Below, one piece after another: positions 15,085 to 22,115 of a stretch of 64,000 bases of DNA. The notes below the pieces were generated by a model. That model was given only the letters and a program-made list of their open reading frames with translations. It did not search any database and had not been told where the DNA came from. Source of the stretch: an uncultured Bacilli bacterium (GTDB lineage Bacteria; Bacillota_I; Bacilli_A; RF39; UBA660); contig CAKORJ010000001.1 of the NCBI GenBank assembly GCA_934101575.1, positions 186,001-250,000 of the forward strand, given 5' to 3'. Every line of letters starts with the position of its first letter. The stretch's first letter is position 1. The translations under genes were made by a program, and so were the position numbers.

Positions 15085-15189
15085 TTTGAAAACTTAATTT
15101 ATTTCAAATGATGATTTAGTCTAATTTTGTCCTTTGTAGTATTTAAGTTTTCAAATTTTTTGTAGAACTTAATACCTTAAGTTCTTTTT
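15085..15189 (+). promoter_or_regulatory. Tandem terminators in the leader of the recombinase operon
   Basis: TTTGAAAACTTAA (15085-15097) is the exact complement of TTAAGTTTTCAAA (15143-15155), followed by TTTTTT. Right after it AGAACTTAA (15164-15172) pairs with TTAAGTTCT (15177-15185), followed by TTTTT. In addition TTTGTCCTTT (about 15126-15135) is complementary to AAAGGACAAA (15217-15226), the ribosome site region of the next gene, so that site could be masked. The recombinase operon therefore looks tightly restrained. Confidence 0.65.
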
Positions 15190-15230
15190 AAGTTTTTATA
15201 AAAATAAAATTAAAAGAAAGGACAAAGTAT

Positions 15231-15437
15231 ATGGAAAATAAAAATAAAGTTCCATCAAAAATTATTGAAATAGAAACAAGTATTAAATTACTTGAATATT
15301 TAAAAAGAAATAATACTATTGATGATGGAATGTATAATTTTTGTATTAATAAATTGTTACATAAAATAGAATTTGAAAAGCAAAAACAAGATGATAAATA
15401 TATAAATGATTTAAACAATTATAAACTATTAACTTAG
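15231..15437 (+). CDS. Small helical protein upstream of the recombinase (possible excision helper)
   Basis: A 68-residue, Lys/Glu-rich protein with a compact two- to three-helix pattern (IIEIETSIKLLEYLKRNN, DDGMYNFCINKLLHKIEFEK); the second half looks like a SHOCT-type short helical module. GAAAGGACAAAGT lies upstream. It ends at the recombinase ribosome site, so the two are co-expressed. Large serine recombinases need a directionality factor for excision, and these are often small genes next to the integrase, so this is the first candidate, by position only. Confidence 0.55.
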   Translation: MENKNKVPSKIIEIETSIKLLEYLKRNNTIDDGMYNFCINKLLHKIEFEKQKQDDKYINDLNNYKLLT

Positions 15438-15448
15438 GAGGTGTGATT

Positions 15449-17110
15449 ATGGACTTATATACAGTTAGGAATAATATTATGAAAGGTGTTCCACTACAAG
15501 AATTAAATTTAAGAGTATGTTTTTATGCAAGAGTATCGACTGATAAAGATGAACAGTTACATTCTTTACAAAGTCAAATATCTTTCTTTAATGATTATAT
15601 TAGTAAAGTTCCTAACTGGGAATTTATAGGTTCATATATTGATGAAGGAATATCAGGTACACAAGTTAAAAAACGTGAAGAATTTTTAAGAATGATAGAA
15701 GATGCTAAAAGGCATAAGTTTGATTTAATCTTAACTAAAGAAATATCAAGATTTTCAAGAAGTACACTAGATAGTATTATGTATACACAAGAACTTTTAT
15801 CTAATGGTGTTGGTGTATATTTTCTAAATGATAATATTAATACGATATTACCTGATTCTGAGCTTAGACTTACAATGATGTCTTCAATTGCTCAAGATGA
15901 AGTAAGAAGACTTTCTGAAAGAGTTTCATTTGGGATGAAGAGAAGTATTGATAATGGTGTAGTGTTAGGATGTTCTAATATTTATGGTTATGTAAAAGAT
16001 AAAGGAAAATTAGTAATCGATGAAGAACAAGCAGAAATGATTAAGATAATATTTGATAGATATGCTAATACTACTGATGGATTATCTAAAGTATCAAGAT
16101 ATTTATATAGCTTAGGATATAAGAGCAAAACTGGTAAACGAATAGATACTACAATCCTTACAAGAATTATAGAAAATCCTAAATATAAAGGATATTATTG
16201 TGGACATAAATCAAAGGTATTAGATTATCGTACAAAACAAAAGAAAAGATTAAATGAATCTGATTGGATAATATATAAAGATTATAATAATGTTCCACCA
16301 ATAGTATCTGAAGAACTATGGGAACGAGCTAATATTAAACTAAAGCAACGACAAGATAGTTTTACAAATCGTGCAGTTAATAAAGCAGTATTTCAAAATA
16401 GATATACATATTCAGGAAAAATATATTGTGGCTGCCATAATTTAACTTATCATAGATCAAGTGCGGGAAAAAGAAAAAATAATCCCGTATGGGAGTGTCA
16501 AGTATACAGGAAAGAAAGTTTAAAAGGATGTTCTAATCCTAGAGTATTTGAACTAGAACTTGATGAAGTTTTTAAAGATATGTTTAATAAAATATTTAAA
16601 AGAAGAAATAATATCTTTGATGAGATATTAAATGAATGTAAGAATTATTTAGAAACTAATAATAATGATATTGAAATAAAAAATATTGAATCTAAAATAT
16701 CAGTTTTAAATAATAAAAAAGATAAATTATTAGAACTTGTTATGGAAGAATACTTATCTAAAGAAGATTATAAAAGACAAATAAATATTCTTAATGAAGA
16801 ATTAAATAGCTATCAAGAAAAAATAGATGAATTAAAAAATAATAAGAAAAATAAAAACTACATAGAAAATAAAATTAATGAAATTAAAAGTTCATTAGAA
16901 AAATGTTTAGAAGATAATGAATGCTATAGTGATATATTTAATGAAATAATTGATAGAATCATAGTTCATAAACAAAGTGATAAAAAGATAAAATTAGACA
17001 TTTATATCAAGACAGGAGAAAGTATAAATGCATTCTCTGATCATTTAGGTAAAAAGTTTCATTTATTGGACTCTTATACAACAAATAACGGCTGTTTCTT
17101 CTATTGTTAA
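15449..17110 (+). CDS. Large serine recombinase (site-specific integrase of the element)
   Basis: A 553-residue protein. The N-terminal resolvase domain has VCFYARVSTDKDEQ with the catalytic Ser, then GISGTQVKKREEF and LILTKEISRFSRS. A recombinase domain follows (SKTGKRIDTTILTRIIENPK), then a zinc-ribbon region with Cys residues (IYCGCHNLTYH...WECQ...GCSN) and a long coiled coil (about residues 400-480). This is the TndX/TnpX/phiC31 integrase class. ATG 15449 was chosen over GTG 15443 because AGGAGG at 15436-15441 is too near the latter. The last 9 codons (17081-17110) are host spoVD DNA in another frame. In the excised circle the frame continues through 2981-3088 for 35 codons, giving 579 residues. 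Confidence 0.95.
   Translation: MDLYTVRNNIMKGVPLQELNLRVCFYARVSTDKDEQLHSLQSQISFFNDYISKVPNWEFIGSYIDEGISGTQVKKREEFLRMIEDAKRHKFDLILTKEISRFSRSTLDSIMYTQELLSNGVGVYFLNDNINTILPDSELRLTMMSSIAQDEVRRLSERVSFGMKRSIDNGVVLGCSNIYGYVKDKGKLVIDEEQAEMIKIIFDRYANTTDGLSKVSRYLYSLGYKSKTGKRIDTTILTRIIENPKYKGYYCGHKSKVLDYRTKQKKRLNESDWIIYKDYNNVPPIVSEELWERANIKLKQRQDSFTNRAVNKAVFQNRYTYSGKIYCGCHNLTYHRSSAGKRKNNPVWECQVYRKESLKGCSNPRVFELELDEVFKDMFNKIFKRRNNIFDEILNECKNYLETNNNDIEIKNIESKISVLNNKKDKLLELVMEEYLSKEDYKRQINILNEELNSYQEKIDELKNNKKNKNYIENKINEIKSSLEKCLEDNECYSDIFNEIIDRIIVHKQSDKKIKLDIYIKTGESINAFSDHLGKKFHLLDSYTTNNGCFFYC
17059..17100 (+). other. attR: right junction of the element
   Basis: The arm TCATTTATTGGAC (17059-17071) is followed by 7 bases and CA (17079-17080), after which host spoVD resumes with ACAAATAACGG. 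It mirrors the arm GTCTAATAAATGA at 2988-3000, which is likewise 7 bases from its CA, with 12 of 13 positions matching. Confidence 0.87.
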
Positions 17111-17747
17111 TGGTGGTAATTTATTTAGACCTTATATAATGAAGAGTATTCTTGATGGCAAGACTAATAATATTTATTTAGAAAATGAGAAGAAGCTTGT
17201 TAGAAAAACTATTAGTGAGAGTACTACTAAAACTATGAGAATGGCTCTTGAGAGTGTTGTTGCTCGTGGAGGAGGGAAAGTTACTTATATTGATGGGTAC
17301 CGAATTGGGGGAAAAACTGGTACGGCTCAAAAAGTTAAGGATGGTAGGTATCTTGAAAATAATTATATTATGAGTTTTATGGCAGTTCTTCCTAGTAATG
17401 ATCCTAAAGTTGTTTTATATCTTGCTATTGATAATCCTAAAAAGACTGCTCTTCTTAGTAGTTATACTACTACGCCTTTTGTTAGAAAAATTCTTCTTGA
17501 TATGATAAATATAATGAATATTAAGAAGCAACCAAATCAAGCTTTAAAAGATTATGAATGGATGGATAAGAAATATTATAAAGTTCCTAATGTTGTGGGA
17601 ATGACTAAGAGTGAGGCGAAGAAGACTTTAAGTAATTTTAGTGTAACATTTGTTTCGGATGGGGATGTTGTTGTTGAGCAATCTCCGGAAGCTGGTTCTA
17701 GGTATTATGAGACTGGTGAAGTTAAACTTCTTCTTGGAAATAAGTAA
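17081..17747 (+). pseudogene. spoVD: spoVD-like penicillin-binding protein, 3' part
   Basis: Host sequence resuming in the SpoVD frame: QITAVSSIVNGGNLFRPYIM, then the third transpeptidase motif GGKTGTAQ (K493-T494-G495 of the restored protein) and a single PASTA domain near the end (KVPNVVGMTKSEAKKTLSNF ... VEQSPEAGS). One PASTA domain is what SpoVD has. Separated from its start and membrane anchor it has no ribosome site at the internal ATG 17139, so it is not expressed as a useful protein while the element is present. It ends 86 bases before mraY, matching the usual order of murein genes. Codons are the T-rich host type. Confidence 0.88.
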
Positions 17748-17833
17748 TGTAAAATGGTAGTAAATTTCAAAAAAATATGTAGTGCTATTAAAGAAAATGT
17801 AGTATAATTGTCTAGAGGATTGAGGTGTATTTT

Positions 17834-18814
17834 ATGTTAGTACTAACAAAATCAATTTTGTCTATAATGATTGGTTTTATTGCTGCGGTAGTTATTGGAC
17901 TTATATTGATACCAATTTTAAAAAGAATAAACTTTGGCCAAAGAATTAGTGAATATGTTGGAGAGTCTCATAGAAAAAAAGAGGGGACTCCCACTATGGG
18001 TGGAATTATTTTTATAATTCCTACAATTTTGGCAATTTTATTTTTAGTTATTGATGGAAGACTTGAGATGACATATAATTTGCTTATTATTATGGTAGTA
18101 TTTGTTTTATATGCATTTATTGGCTTCTTGGATGATTATTTGTCTTTAAAGCATGGTAAGAATGAAGGTCTTACTGTATCACAAAAGTTTATTGCTCAAA
18201 TAATAGTTGCGGTTATATTTTTCTTTATATATATGAAATATAATGGTAATACTTATTTTACAGTTTCGACACTTGGAATACATATTAATTTGGGATGGCT
18301 TTATGGACTTCTTATTTTATTTTTGCTTGTTGGATTTTCTAATGCTGTTAATCTTACTGATGGGTTAGATGGATTAGCGGGAGGACTTAGTGCTATTGCA
18401 TTTGTTGCTTTTGCTCTTATTTCATTGTTTATTGGAAAAGAAGATGTTGGATTTTTCTGTTTTGTTCTTACGGGAGCATTAGCTGGTTTCTTGATGTTTA
18501 ATGCTTATCCGGCGAGAGTATTTATGGGTGATACGGGTTCTCTTGCTTTAGGAGCAGTTCTTGCTACTGTTGCAATACTTACTAGAAGAGAAGTTACTTT
18601 ATTTGTTATAGGACTTGTATTTGTTTTAGAAACATTAAGTGTTATGATTCAAGTATTTTGGTATAAAAAGACAAAAAAGAGAATATTTTTGATGACTCCT
18701 ATTCATCATCACTTCGAAAGGAAAGGGTATGAGGAACCAGACATTGTTAAAGGTTTTTGGCTTGCTGGTATAATATGTGCTGTACTTGGAATATTTTTTG
18801 CAGTATGGATTTAA
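17834..18814 (+). CDS. mraY: Phospho-N-acetylmuramoyl-pentapeptide transferase
   Basis: A 326-residue membrane enzyme with about ten helices that makes lipid I from UDP-MurNAc-pentapeptide and undecaprenyl phosphate. Family motifs are present: HRKKEGTPTMGGI, FIGFLDDYLSL (catalytic Asp pair), NAVNLTDGLDGLAGG and the cytoplasmic MTPIHHHFERKG loop. ATG 17834 has TTGAGGTG upstream; the GTG at 17825 lies in that site. It follows spoVD as in the dcw cluster, but murE, murD and ftsL are not here. A terminator follows directly. The insertion in spoVD could be polar on it unless it has its own promoter in 17748-17820. Confidence 0.95.
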   Translation: MLVLTKSILSIMIGFIAAVVIGLILIPILKRINFGQRISEYVGESHRKKEGTPTMGGIIFIIPTILAILFLVIDGRLEMTYNLLIIMVVFVLYAFIGFLDDYLSLKHGKNEGLTVSQKFIAQIIVAVIFFFIYMKYNGNTYFTVSTLGIHINLGWLYGLLILFLLVGFSNAVNLTDGLDGLAGGLSAIAFVAFALISLFIGKEDVGFFCFVLTGALAGFLMFNAYPARVFMGDTGSLALGAVLATVAILTRREVTLFVIGLVFVLETLSVMIQVFWYKKTKKRIFLMTPIHHHFERKGYEEPDIVKGFWLAGIICAVLGIFFAVWI

Positions 18815-18833
18815 GAGCTTTGGCTCTTTTTTT
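18813..18833 (+). terminator. Terminator after mraY
   Basis: AAGAGC (18813-18818) pairs with GCTCTT (18823-18828), and T7 follows. Confidence 0.8.
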
Positions 18834-18907
18834 ATTATCATTTTTTCTTGATTTTGGTGTTGAGGCATTTTATAATAAAAAGTATAGAATGAGAGTAGGA
18901 TGATGGC

Positions 18908-20434
18908 ATGTTTAAAAAGATAAAAGATAAGCTAAAGAATAATAAAGCTTTAATGATAAGTTTAGTAGCGGTACTAATTATTTTAATAGGTGGTGTGTCT
19001 TATGCGGCATATGATTATTCTTTTACTGGAAAGGATAGTAAATTAGAGAGCGGCTCTGTTTCTATTAAGTTTTTAGAAAGTAATACTAATGTAATAGATT
19101 TAAAGAATGCTTTACCTATTAATGATAGTGAGGGAAAGAAAGGTAATTCTTTTGATTTTGCTGTTACTAGTGAAGCTAGTTATGATACTGGTATAAAATA
19201 TACGCTTAATTTAAAGAAACTTAGTGTAGATAGTGGATATACTAGTTTAAGTGATAATCAAGTTAAGATATATTTAACAGATTATAGTGATAGTTCTTTA
19301 TTAGAACCTACTTTAATAAGTGGTTTAGATAATAATAAAATATATAGTAAAACAAATAAACATAGTAGTGCTAATACAAAAATTACAGATAAATATAAAC
19401 TTAGAGTATGGGTGGATTCTAATGTTGATGCAAGTAGTTGGGATCAAGATACAAAACTTGAGTATAAATTTAAGATTGATGTTAATTCGCAAGAGGTTTC
19501 GTTGTTACAAACTGGTACGGATTTTTTAGTTAGTAAAGTAGGAACAGATGGTCTTGAGAAAATAATTCATGAAGCAAATAGTGATTTACAAATAGGGGCA
19601 AATGAAGCTATAACAGAGTATAGGTACAGAGGGTCTAATCCTAATAATTATGTAAATTTTAATAACGAATCTTGGAGAATAATAGGGGTATTTCCTGCAG
19701 AAGGAGAAGATGGAACAATAAAGGATAGGATCAAGCTTATTAGAAGTGAATCTATAGGAAATGCATATTGGGATAATAGTGATGGTACAACTGGACTTGG
19801 TAGTAAAAGTAATGATTATATTATTGATGATTTGATTGATAATAATAGTGTAAGTAATGATGATTTTGTATCTTTAGCTGTTGTTGATCCAAGTAATGAA
19901 TGTAGGTCTAGTAATGGTTCTAATAATTGGGCTGATTCTTCTTTGAACAAGTATTTAAATTCTAATTATTATGATGGTTTGTCTGAAAATAGTATAATAG
20001 ATACTGTTAAGTACTATTTGGGTGGCTTTAATGTTGTGGTTACACAAACAAGTTCTAGTTTTTATAATATTGAAAGACAGTCTTCAAGTGGTTATTTTTA
20101 TTCTGGTAATCCTAAAAATGCGCTTGGAAAAATTTCTTTAATGTATGTTAGTGATTATGGTTATGCCACTAGTAATGAGTGTACATCTTATCTTGATTCC
20201 TATAATTCTGATATTTGTAAAAACAATAATTGGTTATTTTCTGCAAGTAATGAAAATGTTTTGACACCTAATTTAAATGATGGCGCTGTTTGTCAAATAG
20301 ATAGTAAAGGTGGTGTTTTAGCAAATAGTTGTGTAAATGTTAAACGTTCTGTAAGACCTGTTTTATATTTGAAAGCTGATATTAAAGTAGCTGATGGTGA
20401 TGGAACTAGTAATAATCCTTATATATTTGAGTAG
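18908..20434 (+). CDS. Secreted TasA-like/DUF6273-type surface protein
   Basis: A 508-residue protein. Residues 15-40 are a signal anchor (ALMISLVAVLIILIGGVSYA) followed by AAYDYSFTGKDSKLESGSVS, the start of a TasA/camelysin-like beta domain (to about 200). A second domain from 215 to the end (NESWRIIGVFP, IKLIRSESIGNAYWDN, SVRPVLYLKADI) is the DUF6273-like module seen in gut Bacillota surface proteins. No LPxTG signal. TasA forms biofilm fibres and associates with spores in Bacillus (family knowledge). Its N-terminal design is shared with the protein at 28533, so these genes are probably paralogues at their N-termini. Confidence 0.7.
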   Translation: MFKKIKDKLKNNKALMISLVAVLIILIGGVSYAAYDYSFTGKDSKLESGSVSIKFLESNTNVIDLKNALPINDSEGKKGNSFDFAVTSEASYDTGIKYTLNLKKLSVDSGYTSLSDNQVKIYLTDYSDSSLLEPTLISGLDNNKIYSKTNKHSSANTKITDKYKLRVWVDSNVDASSWDQDTKLEYKFKIDVNSQEVSLLQTGTDFLVSKVGTDGLEKIIHEANSDLQIGANEAITEYRYRGSNPNNYVNFNNESWRIIGVFPAEGEDGTIKDRIKLIRSESIGNAYWDNSDGTTGLGSKSNDYIIDDLIDNNSVSNDDFVSLAVVDPSNECRSSNGSNNWADSSLNKYLNSNYYDGLSENSIIDTVKYYLGGFNVVVTQTSSSFYNIERQSSSGYFYSGNPKNALGKISLMYVSDYGYATSNECTSYLDSYNSDICKNNNWLFSASNENVLTPNLNDGAVCQIDSKGGVLANSCVNVKRSVRPVLYLKADIKVADGDGTSNNPYIFE

Positions 20435-20511
20435 TAACATTTTTTATCTTTTTTGTTTACTTTGATTGTTGTTTATGATATACTATCTATACTTTTTAAG
20501 GGGGTATTCTA

Positions 20512-21903
20512 ATGGAAAAAGCTGATAGAAGATTATTTCATGAAATTTCAAGAGAAAAGAATAAGGATAAGAAACTTGTTATGCTTTCTGAACTTTTTGA
20601 TAGAAATAAAGATGATTATTCTGTTATGTTTAGTATTCTTAAGTTACTTGGTACGTATCCTATGTATAGAGAACGTGCTAAGGAATTAATGGGACTTTTG
20701 GGAGATTTTATGGATCCTTCTAGTATTAGTTTTGAAATTGGTAAAATGGAATCTTTTGATAAGAATTATGATAAGGCTATTGATAGATTTAAAGAGTCTT
20801 TGTTTTATTCTCCTAGTGCTGCTAGAGCTAAGCTTGAACTTGGAAAGGCTTATAAGAAGACTGGGGATATTACTTCTGCTAAAAAGGCTTTTTTAGAGCT
20901 TACTGCTCGTGCTGACAAGGCTGCTTTTTATGAACTTGGTGTTATTGCTGAGGATAATAATGAATTTGATGAAGCACGTAGATATTATAAAAGAGTTTTA
21001 AGTATTAAGAAAAATGATGCTAGGACTTTGTTTAAACTTGGACTTCTTGAAGAAAAGTGTGGTAATGTTGAGTTTGCTAAATGTTGTTTTTCTAGAGCTA
21101 ATGAAATTGCACCTAATGACTTTATTACTCTTACTAAGCTTAGTACATGTGAAAGAGAGCTTGGGGAGTTTGATAGTGCTTTAAGGCATGCTAAAAATGC
21201 TGTTAGTATTAATTCTAATCCTATTGGACTTCTTGAACTTGGTATTATATATGAAGAACTTGGGGAGTTTGATAAGGCATATGCTTCTTATATTAAGGCT
21301 TTAAAAGATGAAGATATTGCTATTGTAAATTATAGAGTTGCCATTTTACTTAAGAAATCTGGTTGTTTACCTGAGGCAAAGAAGTATTTACTTAAGTGTT
21401 TAGGAACTGAACTTAATAGTAAGGCTCTTGTTGAACTTACGGATATTAGTTTAAAAGAAAATGATATTGAACAAGCTGAGGATTATGTTGATATGATTTC
21501 AGATGAAGAAATTGAAAATGATGTTGATCTTAGAAACTTTAAAAGAATAAATATGTATATTAAACATAAAAAATCTGAACTTTTATCTGCTGATAATCAT
21601 TATGCTTCTCAAATACTTGATTATGATGAGCATAGGGCTATTGAGGTTTCTAAAAATTATTTTGGTGATAGGACTGATATAAAAGATGTATTTTCTAAAG
21701 TTAAGAGTTCTATTAATAATGATAATTATCATAATTCTGTCTCAGCGGAGGATTTTTATATAGTTGATCTTGATAACCCTGCTTATGATAAAGATGATAA
21801 GCCTGTTAAGAAGGTTGTGGCTCTTACTGTTCTTAATAGTGATAAGATTATATCTTTTATGCCTACTTATAAGAAGAAGGTTAGGTTATCTAAGAAAAGA
21901 TAA
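20512..21903 (+). CDS. Tetratricopeptide-repeat protein
   Basis: A 463-residue cytoplasmic protein with at least seven TPR units between residues 60 and 310, for example IGKMESFDKNYDKAIDRFKE, ARTLFKLGLLEEKCGNVEFA and GIIYEELGEFDKAYASYIKA. The C-terminal 120 residues lack repeats and end in a basic tail. TPRs are protein-protein scaffolds; no catalytic domain is seen and the partner is unknown. AAGGGGG lies before the ATG. It is a single-gene unit closed by a terminator. Confidence 0.85.
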   Translation: MEKADRRLFHEISREKNKDKKLVMLSELFDRNKDDYSVMFSILKLLGTYPMYRERAKELMGLLGDFMDPSSISFEIGKMESFDKNYDKAIDRFKESLFYSPSAARAKLELGKAYKKTGDITSAKKAFLELTARADKAAFYELGVIAEDNNEFDEARRYYKRVLSIKKNDARTLFKLGLLEEKCGNVEFAKCCFSRANEIAPNDFITLTKLSTCERELGEFDSALRHAKNAVSINSNPIGLLELGIIYEELGEFDKAYASYIKALKDEDIAIVNYRVAILLKKSGCLPEAKKYLLKCLGTELNSKALVELTDISLKENDIEQAEDYVDMISDEEIENDVDLRNFKRINMYIKHKKSELLSADNHYASQILDYDEHRAIEVSKNYFGDRTDIKDVFSKVKSSINNDNYHNSVSAEDFYIVDLDNPAYDKDDKPVKKVVALTVLNSDKIISFMPTYKKKVRLSKKR

Positions 21904-21931
21904 AACTTGTGTTATGGTTTTATCTTTTTTT
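21896..21931 (+). terminator. Terminator after the TPR gene
   Basis: AAAGATAAAAC (21896-21906) pairs with GTTTTATCTTT (21917-21927), followed by T residues. Confidence 0.8.
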
Positions 21932-22042
21932 GTTGTTTTTTGTTTTATGAAATGATGTTTGTTTTTTTATGGTTTTTACATACTATTAATGAGTATAAAT
22001 TTTAAAATTGTAACGTAAAAGTTTATAAAATTTAAAATTTGC

Positions 22043-22100
22043 TTGACATTTTTTTATTTTTCTATAGAATAGTGAGTTAATTTTAGGAATTGTCCTAAAA
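22043..22100 (+). promoter_or_regulatory. Promoter and 5' hairpin of the giant adhesin gene
   Basis: TTGACA (22043-22048) and TAGAAT (22065-22070) are 16 bases apart. Just after the predicted start TTTTAGGA (22081-22088) pairs with TCCTAAAA (22093-22100) ahead of the GGAGGG ribosome site. It may be a transcript-stabilising hairpin or an operator. Confidence 0.65.
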
Positions 22101-22115
22101 TGTGGAGGGAAAGGT

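Larger units (their letters stand above)
2981..17080 (+). mobile_element. 14.1 kb serine-recombinase integrative element inserted in spoVD
   Basis: Ends were mapped by rejoining spoVD: CCTATTCA (to 2980) plus ACAAATAACGGC (from 17081) gives codons for PIQQITA, the expected SpoVD sequence, with the frame intact. Rejoining the element ends gives an attP with near-perfect 13-bp inverted arms, each 7 bp from the central CA. The element encodes a large serine recombinase at its right end, a ribbon-helix-helix protein, a replication-type HTH protein, two small unknown proteins, and a 9 kb nucleoside-metabolism cargo led by leader peptides and attenuators. No relaxase, coupling protein or type IV secretion gene is visible, so it is at most mobilisable. 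Element genes are A-rich on the coding strand (TTA, GAA, AAA), unlike the T-rich host genes around it, which supports transfer. Confidence 0.92.

Noticed and set aside
2981..17080. The element as a conjugative transposon or prophage
   Set aside because: No relaxase, coupling ATPase, type IV secretion gene, capsid, portal or terminase is visible in its 14.1 kb.
17139..17747. An independent 202-residue PASTA/transpeptidase protein
   Set aside because: The upstream codons to 17081 continue the SpoVD frame and no ribosome site precedes ATG 17139; it is the severed 3' half of spoVD.
1737..17747. Group II intron or intein splitting spoVD
   Set aside because: The insert carries a serine recombinase with matching att arms and many cargo genes; no intron reverse transcriptase, intron domain V or intein splicing motifs were seen.
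19490..20434. A second DGR variable region at the end of the TasA-like/DUF6273 protein
   Set aside because: The C-terminal codons keep the same T/A-rich usage as the rest of the gene and no hairpin follows the stop.
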